The translations under genes and the position numbers were made by a program. Below the pieces are notes generated by a model. It worked only from the letters and a program-made list of their open reading frames with translations. It did no database searches and was not told where the DNA came from. This document shows, piece by piece, positions 1 through 7,902 of a stretch of 64,000 nt of DNA. Each line of letters starts with the position of its first letter. The first letter of the stretch is position 1. This DNA comes from a virus, in IMG/VR virus record IMGVR_UViG_3300027906_000003, positions 59,821 through 123,820 of that record; one strand, 5' to 3'.

Positions 1-1059
1 AACGATAGAACTCTAAAAGAGACTAGACCTATTCTTGCGTCTAAAGTCCAACCAGAATGGTGGAAAGGGTTGAAAATTAATGAGATAGTCAGAGGTGATA
101 AACAACAGACTATTAGAGCATGTCCAGCTATGCAAGATTGGTTGACTATGGGGTATTACCTAATTGCAGAAAAGGATATGTATGTTCAAATAGGTAGAGA
201 CAAATATGATGAGAGTGGAAAGGCTTCTGTTGCATGGTCATATGAAGACCCAAAATTAGGTTCGTCATCTCATCCAGACACACAATTTGGAAATGCGTTC
301 GAACCTGAAAAAAGAGCTGGACTTCCAGTGAAAGACGCATTCAAATTTAGGAATGCCTGGAATATAAAAACCCCACCTGGTTATTCTTGTTTATATCTTG
401 ACCCATTTTTACATCAAAACAATTTCTTTAGTGTATGGCCAGGTATAATAGACACTGATAAGTTTAATTTAAATATGGATAATTCACAAGTTATATTTTA
501 TCCTAAAGTAGACCATTCATTTGTCATAAAGAAAGGAACTCCTTTAACTCAAATCATACCATTTAGAAGAGAAGAATGGAATTCTTCTGCTCAGGTTAAA
601 GACCCAAAAACATTTATAGACAATTTATCTGATGTGACATCTGTATATGGACCTGATAAACCAGTCACTTTACATATGGAATATGCAGAATGGCAAGAAA
701 AAGATAGGAAAGAAAAAGAAAAATTCAATGAGAGCAGAATTGCAACAGACGCTCTTATGGAAAATGCAAAAGGTAATAAAATTAGAAAGTCTGTTCAAGG
801 TGCCATAAACGAGGCAAATCTATTAGAAGCAAATGGATTAGGTCCTTATAGAAAAGTTGGAATGCACATGCCTAAAACTAAACTATACAAGAATAAAGGT
901 AATGAATTGGATATAGAGATACCACCAGAATGCCCTATGCACAAGAAAACAGAAGAGTCTCCTGAAATTCAATTAGAAATGGACTTCAATGATAAACAAC
1001 GAGAGTTAACAGATTTAAATTGGGACGGTTCGGAGTCAAAGAAAATAGATAGAGATTAG
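1..1059 (+). CDS. Hypothetical protein, 5' end outside the window
   Basis: The reading frame is open from base 1 to the TAG at 1057-1059, so the gene is truncated by the window edge; a TTG at 70 need not be the start. The visible 352 residues are hydrophilic, with no signal peptide or membrane segment. The centre holds a beta-rich, aromatic segment (GYSCLYLDPFLHQ, then IIPFRREEW) and the C-terminal third is charged. It is loosely reminiscent of the DUF6065-type proteins of T4-like phages, but I cannot assign a function. The next gene begins 3 bases after its stop, so the two are probably co-transcribed. Confidence 0.75.
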   Translation, partial: NDRTLKETRPILASKVQPEWWKGLKINEIVRGDKQQTIRACPAMQDWLTMGYYLIAEKDMYVQIGRDKYDESGKASVAWSYEDPKLGSSSHPDTQFGNAFEPEKRAGLPVKDAFKFRNAWNIKTPPGYSCLYLDPFLHQNNFFSVWPGIIDTDKFNLNMDNSQVIFYPKVDHSFVIKKGTPLTQIIPFRREEWNSSAQVKDPKTFIDNLSDVTSVYGPDKPVTLHMEYAEWQEKDRKEKEKFNESRIATDALMENAKGNKIRKSVQGAINEANLLEANGLGPYRKVGMHMPKTKLYKNKGNELDIEIPPECPMHKKTEESPEIQLEMDFNDKQRELTDLNWDGSESKKIDRD

Positions 1060-1062
1060 ATT

Positions 1063-1779
1063 ATGTCAGTTAAATTTTTTGCACCTCAGATGGTGTTTAT
1101 AAGAGACTTGTTAGACCCAAGTTTAGGTGACATTGGTGTTGATGATAATTATATAAGTCTTCTTAAAAGAACTATAGATGAAATGAGGAGTGATGACCCA
1201 ATAGGAAGAAGAATTTCAAATGCAGATACAGGTTGGCAATCAAATGACGGTTGTGAAGACCATCCAGCCTTTGTAAAATTAATGAGATGTATAAGAGAAT
1301 CTCTTTATGAAGAAGTTTGGCCTTTTTGGGGATTAGATAGAAATAAGGGTCATATGGTTGAAATGCACAACTCATGGGCAAATATAAATGATAAGGGTGC
1401 CTGGAATAAACCACACAAACACAATGGTTGTTGGATGTCTGGTGCCTTTTATATAAATGCACAAGGAGATGAGGGTGATTTCATAGCAATGTCAGATTCA
1501 GATAGAGTAATGGGTGATTTTCCACATTCACAAAGAATGCAAGAGACTGAAAATTTAAGACCTAAAACAGGAATGTTGTATATGTTTCCTAGTGGTTTGT
1601 CTCACATGGTTGCACCAAATACAACTGATAATGATAGATATAGTATATCATTTAATGTAGGATTTAGATACAAAGGAGAAAGACCAACAGGAGATATTCC
1701 AAATTGGCGTTGGGATGAAACTCTTTTTGATATCACACCAGACGGAAAACTTATACAAGTATCTACTGCAGAAGAATAA
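1063..1779 (+). CDS. 2OG-Fe(II) oxygenase-like protein (TIGR02466-type)
   Basis: A 238-residue protein resembling the putative 2-oxoglutarate/Fe(II) oxygenases common in marine T4-like phages. The double-stranded beta-helix signature is visible: a PHKHNGCWMSGAFYI segment with candidate iron ligands, an LYMFPSGLSHMVAPN segment giving the distal His, and RYSISFNVGF, whose Arg would bind 2-oxoglutarate. The substrate is unknown; protein or nucleotide hydroxylation are the usual guesses. ATG at 1063 follows the upstream stop by 3 bases. It is the first of three different oxygenases in this window (the others start at 17801 and 26536). Confidence 0.8.
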   Translation: MSVKFFAPQMVFIRDLLDPSLGDIGVDDNYISLLKRTIDEMRSDDPIGRRISNADTGWQSNDGCEDHPAFVKLMRCIRESLYEEVWPFWGLDRNKGHMVEMHNSWANINDKGAWNKPHKHNGCWMSGAFYINAQGDEGDFIAMSDSDRVMGDFPHSQRMQETENLRPKTGMLYMFPSGLSHMVAPNTTDNDRYSISFNVGFRYKGERPTGDIPNWRWDETLFDITPDGKLIQVSTAEE

Positions 1780-1784
1780 GATTC

Positions 1785-1792
1785 CATAAATA
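1785..1792 (+). promoter_or_regulatory. T4-type late promoter box (CATAAATA)
   Basis: CATAAATA matches the T4 late consensus TATAAATA at 7 of 8 positions. Exactly 5 nt separate it from the ATG at 1798, so the transcript is predicted to start on the A of that codon (leaderless). Confidence 0.7.
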
Positions 1793-1797
1793 GTTGT

Positions 1798-2058
1798 ATG
1801 GAATTAATCATAGACGCTCATGTAATTTGGAATATACTCTTAACGCTGATATTAGCACCGTTAGGATTTCTTGTAAGGTCGGTTTTGTCTGAACAAAAAC
1901 GATTGGACATTCTTGTCAATAAAACAAGAGAAGAAGTTGCTAGAGACTATGTGACTAGACAAGAGATTGAACAAGACTTTGAACGACTAGCAAGACAACT
2001 TCAAAGAATTGATGAGAAAATCGACAGACTTCAAAGTAAAACCTATTTCCAAGATTAG
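1798..2058 (+). CDS. Small membrane-anchored coiled-coil protein
   Basis: An 86-residue protein with one hydrophobic segment (residues about 8-30, ILLTLILAPLGFLV) followed by a charged heptad-like helix (residues 31-82) predicted to be a coiled coil. It resembles the small proteins found near the neck genes of T4-like marine phages. The architecture (N-terminal membrane segment, cytoplasmic coiled coil) recurs in two genes at 35341 and 35637. A holin or assembly role is possible but unproven. A late promoter box ends 5 nt before the ATG and there is no Shine-Dalgarno sequence. Confidence 0.65.
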   Translation: MELIIDAHVIWNILLTLILAPLGFLVRSVLSEQKRLDILVNKTREEVARDYVTRQEIEQDFERLARQLQRIDEKIDRLQSKTYFQD

Positions 2059-2064
2059 GATTCG

Positions 2065-2072
2065 TATAAATA
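2065..2072 (+). promoter_or_regulatory. T4-type late promoter box (TATAAATA)
   Basis: Perfect TATAAATA upstream of the gp13 gene; with a start about 6 nt downstream the leader would be roughly 20-25 nt. Confidence 0.75.
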
Positions 2073-2100
2073 GTAGTAGACCTTAAAATGGAATATTACT

Positions 2101-2916
2101 ATGGCAACACCAAATAGCAAAGCAACTTTCAAAGAATACATCAAAAGAAAACTCGGTGCGCCTGTTCTGGAAATCAATGTCGATGACGACCAATTTGAAG
2201 ATAGAATGGATGAGGCAATACAGTGGTTTCAAGAGTATCACTATGATGGTTCTATAAAAACATACTTAAAACATGAGTTAACCGACTCAGAACTAACACA
2301 AATGAAGACGGATACGAGTATGACATCGTCTCCAGCTGGTTCACACGACTACTCAAACACTGCATTTAAAGAACAACAGAATTATATTGTTCTTCCAGAG
2401 TTCGTTCTTGCAGTTAATAACATATTTCCTTTCAACGATAAACACAATTTAAATATGTTTGACTTACGATATCAATTAAGACTAAATGATATCTATGATT
2501 TAACATCAACAAACATTCTAAACTATTCAATGGTTCAACAACACATTAGTATGTTAGATGATATACTAGTTGGAAAAACACCAATCAGATATAACACACA
2601 TCAAAATAGACTATACTTAGATATGGCTACATCAAATGTATCTGCAGGTGAGTATATCATTATTGAATGTTATAGAAAATTAGACCCCACAGACATGACA
2701 GATATCTATAATGATATGTGGTTGAAAAAATATGCAACTGCATTAGTCAAGTATCAGTGGGCAGAAAACTTATCTAAGTTCTCAGGAGTTGCACTACCAG
2801 GTGGTGTCACACTTGATGCTGAGAGAATGAAAACTGAAGCACAAGAAGAGATTACAAGATTAGAAGAAGAGTCAAGATTAAATCATCAAATGATGCCAAT
2901 CGACTTAATGGGATAA
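2101..2916 (+). CDS. 13: Neck protein gp13
   Basis: A 271-residue homologue of T4 gp13 (309 residues in T4), which with gp14 closes the filled head and forms the neck to which the tail joins. The N-terminus (TFKEYIKRKLGAPVLEINVDDDQFEDRMDEAIQ, given here in parts) is the characteristic helical start of the marine T4-like neck proteins, followed by the FQEYHYDG segment. Position confirms it: first of the 13-14-15-16-17-18-19-20 series. ATG at 2101 is downstream of a perfect late box; no strong Shine-Dalgarno is seen. Confidence 0.93.
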   Translation: MATPNSKATFKEYIKRKLGAPVLEINVDDDQFEDRMDEAIQWFQEYHYDGSIKTYLKHELTDSELTQMKTDTSMTSSPAGSHDYSNTAFKEQQNYIVLPEFVLAVNNIFPFNDKHNLNMFDLRYQLRLNDIYDLTSTNILNYSMVQQHISMLDDILVGKTPIRYNTHQNRLYLDMATSNVSAGEYIIIECYRKLDPTDMTDIYNDMWLKKYATALVKYQWAENLSKFSGVALPGGVTLDAERMKTEAQEEITRLEEESRLNHQMMPIDLMG

Positions 2917-2920
2917 TATT

Positions 2921-3775
2921 ATGCCGACAAATGTATACTTTAACCATGCAGTTAATACTGAACAACACCTCTATGAGGATTTAGTTGTTGAATCACTTAG
3001 ATTCTATGGTCATGAAACATACTATCTACCAAGACAGATAATAGAAGAAGATAGTATTCTTGGTGAAGATGTGCAATCAACATTCGGTGATGCGTATTCT
3101 GTAGAAATGTATTTAGATAATGTTGAGGGGTTTGAAGGAGAGGACCTATTCTCTAAGTTTGGTATTCAAACACAAGAAGAATGCACATTTACACTTGCAC
3201 TTAGAACATGGGAAAGATTCATTTCATTAGACTCCAACTTAGTCACATCACTTAGACCAAATGAGGGAGACTTAGTATACTTCCCTATGTCTGGTTCTAT
3301 GTTTGAAATCAGATATGTCGAAGACCAAAATCCTTTCTTTCAGATAGGAAAACTTTTTGTATTCAAACTTAAATGCACATTATTCGAATACAGTGGAGAA
3401 GACTTCGATACAAACATTGATGCAATTGACATTGTTGAAGACCAACAAGCATATACAATTCAATTAACAATGAATTCAAGTGGTTCAGGTGATTACGCAG
3501 CGAATGAATCAATTAAGATTGGTTCAACAGTAATTGGTGAAGTCACATCTTGGAAAGCGTCTACACATCTACTTACAGTTAAAGATGTCACCACAACGAT
3601 TCAGGTTGGTGATACGATAGAGGGTGCTGTTAACGGTGCATCTTATACAGTTGCAAGTATTAGAGACATTCTAACTATGAATGACGGAACAGGTGCTGAT
3701 AATGCAGATTTAGAAACTACTGCAGACAACTACTTAGACTTCTCAGAAACAAACCCATTTGGTGAGGTTACATAA
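2921..3775 (+). CDS. 14: Neck protein gp14
   Basis: A 284-residue homologue of T4 gp14 (256 residues), the partner of gp13 in the neck. The conserved N-terminal part includes MPTNVYFNHAV, a LYEDLVVESLRFYG stretch and YYLPR. Residues from about 185 onward look like an added beta-rich domain (repeated Ser/Thr/Gly/Val with a SIKIGSTVIGEV-type pattern), not part of the T4 core. The gene follows gp13 by 4 bases and its stop overlaps the ATG of the acyl carrier protein gene, suggesting translational coupling. Confidence 0.93.
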   Translation: MPTNVYFNHAVNTEQHLYEDLVVESLRFYGHETYYLPRQIIEEDSILGEDVQSTFGDAYSVEMYLDNVEGFEGEDLFSKFGIQTQEECTFTLALRTWERFISLDSNLVTSLRPNEGDLVYFPMSGSMFEIRYVEDQNPFFQIGKLFVFKLKCTLFEYSGEDFDTNIDAIDIVEDQQAYTIQLTMNSSGSGDYAANESIKIGSTVIGEVTSWKASTHLLTVKDVTTTIQVGDTIEGAVNGASYTVASIRDILTMNDGTGADNADLETTADNYLDFSETNPFGEVT

Positions 3776-3990
3776 TGATAGAAAAAATAATTGCAGATAC
3801 ACTTAATGTAAAAGAAGATGTTATTAAAGACGATTCAAACTTTGTAGAAGATTTAGGTGCAGACTCACTTAACATTGTTGAACTAGTTATGCAAGTTGAA
3901 GAAAACTACGACATGGAAATTTCTGATGATGATGCAGAAACATTACATACAGTTGCAGACTTGAAACAGTATATAGAGGACTATTCATAA
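3775..3990 (+). CDS. acpP: Acyl carrier protein
   Basis: A 71-residue acidic four-helix protein with the full acyl carrier protein pattern: EDLGADSLNIVELVM, in which Ser31 of DSL is the phosphopantetheine attachment site, and the C-terminal HTVADLKQYIE helix. Length is typical of AcpP (about 77 residues). It would be modified by host holo-ACP synthase and carry acyl chains for lipid synthesis, or act as a protein partner as ACP does with several host enzymes. It sits between neck genes 14 and 15 and overlaps both by one base (TAATG), so it is expressed with structural genes. Why a virion operon carries it is unknown. Confidence 0.93.
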   Translation: MIEKIIADTLNVKEDVIKDDSNFVEDLGADSLNIVELVMQVEENYDMEISDDDAETLHTVADLKQYIEDYS

Positions 3991-5033
3991 TGTTTGGTAC
4001 CTATTTTTATAATGAAACAATCAAAAGGTCTGTTTCTATATTTGGAACTTTGTTTAATAACATAACTCTCAAAAAAATCAAATCAGATGGAACAATTCTT
4101 GGAGAACAGATAGTTCCTATATCATATGGTCCAAAACAAAAATGGTTAGAAAGAATCAATGTTGACCCAAAACAGAGAGATGGCAATATTACAGGCATGA
4201 CATTTCCTCGAATGGCATTCGAGTTATCTGGTATAGAATATGATGCAACTCGTCAACAAAACAAATTAATTAGAAGTCAGAAAAGCACCTTAGAATCAGA
4301 TGGTGTTAAAAGAGCATTTCAATATAATCCTGCACCATATACATTAACCTTTAAGTTAAGTATTATGACTAAGAATATGAATGATGCACTACAAATTGTA
4401 GAACAAATCATACCATATTTTCAACCAGAGTATACAGTCACAATGAAGATGATTGATTCTATGACTGATTATAGAGATGTTCCAATCACTTTAGAATCTG
4501 TTGCATTTGAAGATAACTATGAGAGTGGTTATGAAGAAAGAAGATTTATAGAATATTCTTTAGACTTTAAAATGAAACTATACTTCTTTGGACCTGTTTA
4601 CACTGGTGATGTTATTAAGAGTGTTATCGAAAGAGACTATATTAATACAGATAAGGGTGGATTCACATCAACTCAAATTACTGGTTCAGGTCTTGTAAAA
4701 GAAGTTAAACACTATGAACCTGCATTCGAAGAAGTTGCAAATGCTGTAAGTAATTCAACTACAGTGACCTTTGCAAATGCAATAAATAGTAAGATAAGTG
4801 CAAACGATGAAGTATTCGGAACAAACTTAACTACGAATCCTACAATATCATCAATTGCAAATGATAAAAAATCAATAGTATTGTCGACTGCAGTGACTAT
4901 TGATGCACTTACGAAGTTATTATTCGTTGGTTCAGTAGACCCAGGTGATACATTCGTAGTTGCAGAAACAGTGAATTTTTATGATGATGGAGGTTCTACA
5001 ACATATAGTGAAGACCTCGCAAGTGATGCTTAA
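3990..5033 (+). CDS. 15: Tail sheath terminator/stabilizer gp15
   Basis: A 347-residue homologue of T4 gp15 (272 residues), which caps the tail and stabilises the contracted sheath before joining the neck. The conserved part is residues 1-215: FGTYFYNETIKRSV, FGTLFNNI, VPISYGPKQKW and LPRMAFE-like TFPRMAFEL. The region after about residue 235 is an extra beta-rich C-terminal decoration, as in the neighbouring gp14. Order between gp14/ACP and gp16 agrees with T4. Confidence 0.93.
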   Translation: MFGTYFYNETIKRSVSIFGTLFNNITLKKIKSDGTILGEQIVPISYGPKQKWLERINVDPKQRDGNITGMTFPRMAFELSGIEYDATRQQNKLIRSQKSTLESDGVKRAFQYNPAPYTLTFKLSIMTKNMNDALQIVEQIIPYFQPEYTVTMKMIDSMTDYRDVPITLESVAFEDNYESGYEERRFIEYSLDFKMKLYFFGPVYTGDVIKSVIERDYINTDKGGFTSTQITGSGLVKEVKHYEPAFEEVANAVSNSTTVTFANAINSKISANDEVFGTNLTTNPTISSIANDKKSIVLSTAVTIDALTKLLFVGSVDPGDTFVVAETVNFYDDGGSTTYSEDLASDA

Positions 5034-5035
5034 TT

Positions 5036-5431
5036 ATGCCAAAAGATATAGATAAAAAATTGGATGATGTCCTAGACATTCAACAAACAATCAAAAAAGA
5101 GACAACTGCAGTAGTTGTTCCTAAAGAAAGGTCTCAAAACATTGAGACTGATTACAAATACACTAGAGAAAACTTATATGGTCTTGTCGAAAGAGGACAA
5201 GATGCCATTGAAGGAATCTTAGATGTCTGTAAAGAGACGGAGAATCCTCGTGCATATGAAGTTGCAGGTCAATTAATCAAAACAGTCGGTGAAACTGCAG
5301 AGAAACTCATCGATGTTCAACAAAAACTTAAAAAATTAGAAGATGAAAATGAAAGTATTAAGACACAACACAATCACTTGTATGTCGGAAATACTGCAGA
5401 ACTCCAGAAGTTCTTAAAGAAAAACAAATAG
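5036..5431 (+). CDS. 16: Terminase small subunit gp16
   Basis: A 131-residue, mostly helical protein corresponding to T4 gp16 (164 residues). gp16 regulates the large terminase and recognises DNA for packaging. The central helix pair (YKYTRENLYGLVERGQDAIEG and the following VAGQLIKTVGETAEKL) is the conserved core of marine T4-like gp16 proteins. The C-terminus ends in a basic tail. Its TAG overlaps the GTG of the methyltransferase that separates it from gene 17. Confidence 0.88.
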   Translation: MPKDIDKKLDDVLDIQQTIKKETTAVVVPKERSQNIETDYKYTRENLYGLVERGQDAIEGILDVCKETENPRAYEVAGQLIKTVGETAEKLIDVQQKLKKLEDENESIKTQHNHLYVGNTAELQKFLKKNK

Positions 5432-6225
5432 TGAAGAAATATTTTTATAATTCCACCAGACAGATGGAACCTACAGTTGAAAATTGTTTTTGGGACTTTA
5501 ATAGAACCAATGCCTATGAAAAGTGGATTAAAGAAAATGTTGAAGATAAAGTTGTTTGTGATTTAGGAACAGGAAGTGGTATTCTATGTTATCTTGCATA
5601 CTATTACGGTGCTAAACATGTTTATGGTTGTGAGATAAGAGAAGAGATAGTCGAAGATTTAACTAATAGATTTAAAGATTTTCCAATAACTATAGTTCAT
5701 TGTGATGTATTAGAAGATGAATGGCCAGAAGCAGACATATATCTACAAGAATTTATTGCAAGTCCTTTTATAGGTGAGAATATAGAATTACTATTCAAAG
5801 AAACTGTAAAAAGGGAATTAGAAGATAGATTATATCCAAATATCATATCAATATACAATGGTGAGGGTGATAACGATGGTTTTAAAATATCAACAAACGA
5901 TGACTTTTTAGAGGGGTCAAAACACTTTATAGATTACTTAGATTTTGAAGAAAAATCTCCAAGAGAAGGAAGAAAACTTTGGTCGAATAATGTATCAGAA
6001 ACATCTCTTCATTGGACTGGTCACTTAAAAGATTGGAATAATAAAGTTTTACATGATATGGGTGTAGTTGAAGAGGATGACGGAACAATAACAGGAAAGG
6101 TATTGTGGGAAATGTCGTTTGATGGAAAATATCCTATATCTAATTTTTCTCAATCATACAGTCATTGGGCAATAGATAGAATGGACACTTTAAGATACAG
6201 AAGATTGGAAGCGGGTTTAAGATAA
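5431..6225 (+). CDS. Class I SAM-dependent methyltransferase (PRMT-like)
   Basis: A 264-residue protein with a clear SAM-binding Rossmann motif I (VCDLGTGSGILCYLAYYYGA), followed by VYGCEI, whose acidic residue would bind the ribose, and VHCDVLED as motif II. The YLQEFIASPFIGENI segment resembles the double-E region of protein arginine methyltransferases (SEWMGY-type). Target is unknown. It starts at GTG 5431, overlapping the stop of gp16, and ends overlapping the ATG of gp17 (TAATG), so it is embedded between the two terminase subunits. Confidence 0.8.
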   Translation: MKKYFYNSTRQMEPTVENCFWDFNRTNAYEKWIKENVEDKVVCDLGTGSGILCYLAYYYGAKHVYGCEIREEIVEDLTNRFKDFPITIVHCDVLEDEWPEADIYLQEFIASPFIGENIELLFKETVKRELEDRLYPNIISIYNGEGDNDGFKISTNDDFLEGSKHFIDYLDFEEKSPREGRKLWSNNVSETSLHWTGHLKDWNNKVLHDMGVVEEDDGTITGKVLWEMSFDGKYPISNFSQSYSHWAIDRMDTLRYRRLEAGLR

Positions 6226-7805
6226 TGGTTCAACCAAAAAATGAAGGATACTTAGGTAACACTCTCATTAAAAGAAGTGGTGTTGAGACTAAGTATTCAG
6301 ACAAAGAGATGGCAGAGTATGTGAAATGTTCACAAGACCCTTGTCATTTTATAGAAAACTATACACAAATTATCTCACTAGATGAGGGTATGGTTCCTTT
6401 TAAACTTCGTGGGTACCAAGACAAACTTATAGAACATTATAATGCAAATCGTTTTAATATCGTTCTTGCATCTCGTCAATCAGGTAAATCTATAACATCT
6501 TGTGCATATCTACTATGGTTCTTACTGTTTAATCCAGAAGTCACTGTTGCTGTTTTGGCAAACAAAGGTGCAATTGCAAGAGAGATGATTGCAAGAATGG
6601 TAACCATGTTGGAAAGTGTTCCCTTTTTCCTACAACCTGGTGTAAAAATTCTCAACAAAGGGTCCATAGAATTTGCAAACGATTCAAAAGTAGTCGCCGC
6701 GGCAACTTCCAGTTCTAGTATCCGTGGATTGTCTATTAACCTCTTGTATCTTGACGAGTTTGCATTCGTTGATGATGCAGAGACATTTTATACTGCAACA
6801 TATCCTGTTGTCACATCAGGTAAAGATTCAAAGGTTATCATAACATCTACTGCAAATGGTGTTGGTAATATGTTCTATAAAATATATCAAAGTGCCGTTC
6901 ATGACCAATCAGAGTATAAACACTTTACGATTAGTTGGGACGATGTGCCAGGTCGAGATGACGAATGGAAGAAAGAGACAATTGCAAACACATCAGAGGC
7001 ACAATTTGAACAAGAATATGGTAATAGTTTCTTAGGAACAGGTAATACTCTTATAAATGCAAACACATTATTAGGAATGATGGCAAAAGAACCTGATTGG
7101 AATAAAGATAATGTAAATGTATATGAAAAACCTAAAGAAGGACACTCTTATATTTGCACGGTTGATGTATCTAAAGGTCGTGGAATAGACTATTCTACAT
7201 TTACTATTACTGATATATCAGTCAAACCATTCAGAACAGTATGCACATATAGAGATAATATGATATCTCCTATGTTATTTCCAGACTTAATAGCTAAGTA
7301 TGCAAGACCATATAACGAAGCATTAGTAATAATAGAGAACAATGCAGAGGGTGGAATGGTTGCAACTCAGATGCACTATGACATAGAATATCCAAATGTA
7401 TTTACACAAGGAATGAGTAAAGCAGAAGATATTGGTGTCACTATGACTAAGAAAATTAAAAGAATTGGTTGTTCTACATTAAAAGAACTATTAGAAGAGA
7501 ATAGAATGGAGTTATGTGATAGAAATACCATTACCGAACTTATGACTTTTATAAGTAAAGGTAATAGTTTTGAAGCCGATAGAGGGTTTCACGATGATAT
7601 GGTTATGAACCTAGTCTTATTCTCTTGGTTTGTCACAACAGACCACTTCTTCCACTTAACTGATAGACAAGTTAAAGAACTATTATACGCAGAACAACAA
7701 AAATTAATTGAAGACGATATACTACCACCAGGAATATTCGATACAGGACAGAACAATACAGAGTCCTTTGTCGATGCAGACGGTGATAGATGGTTTTTAG
7801 ATTAA
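6225..7805 (+). CDS. 17: Terminase large subunit gp17
   Basis: A 526-residue DNA-packaging motor homologous to T4 gp17. The ATPase domain shows a Walker A variant SRQSGKS (about residues 85-91), the hydrophobic strand ending in LYLDEFAFV as Walker B plus catalytic Glu, and the coupling motif ITSTANG. The C-terminal RNase H-like nuclease has its first acid in CTVDVSKGRGIDYS, the IIENNAEGG strand and the late acid in FHDDMVMNLVLF. The protein cuts concatemeric DNA and pumps it into the prohead. Confidence 0.96.
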   Translation: MVQPKNEGYLGNTLIKRSGVETKYSDKEMAEYVKCSQDPCHFIENYTQIISLDEGMVPFKLRGYQDKLIEHYNANRFNIVLASRQSGKSITSCAYLLWFLLFNPEVTVAVLANKGAIAREMIARMVTMLESVPFFLQPGVKILNKGSIEFANDSKVVAAATSSSSIRGLSINLLYLDEFAFVDDAETFYTATYPVVTSGKDSKVIITSTANGVGNMFYKIYQSAVHDQSEYKHFTISWDDVPGRDDEWKKETIANTSEAQFEQEYGNSFLGTGNTLINANTLLGMMAKEPDWNKDNVNVYEKPKEGHSYICTVDVSKGRGIDYSTFTITDISVKPFRTVCTYRDNMISPMLFPDLIAKYARPYNEALVIIENNAEGGMVATQMHYDIEYPNVFTQGMSKAEDIGVTMTKKIKRIGCSTLKELLEENRMELCDRNTITELMTFISKGNSFEADRGFHDDMVMNLVLFSWFVTTDHFFHLTDRQVKELLYAEQQKLIEDDILPPGIFDTGQNNTESFVDADGDRWFLD

Positions 7806-7812
7806 CTAAATA
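7806..7812 (+). promoter_or_regulatory. Possible late promoter box (CTAAATA)
   Basis: CTAAATA just after the gp17 stop, 44 nt upstream of a perfect late box; possibly a second promoter for the sheath gene. The same variant lies at leaderless spacing before genes at 49738 and 56781. Confidence 0.4.
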
Positions 7813-7855
7813 CAATATAACCATGTAAAAAGGGTTTCATTGGGTATTATAAACT

Positions 7856-7863
7856 TATAAATA
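7856..7863 (+). promoter_or_regulatory. 18: T4-type late promoter box (TATAAATA)
   Basis: Perfect TATAAATA upstream of the tail sheath gene. The predicted leader is about 34 nt and includes the Shine-Dalgarno ACAGGAG before the ATG at 7903. Confidence 0.8.
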
Positions 7864-7902
7864 ATCTAGTAAACAAACTTTTTACATTAACAGGAGAAAA
7901 GT

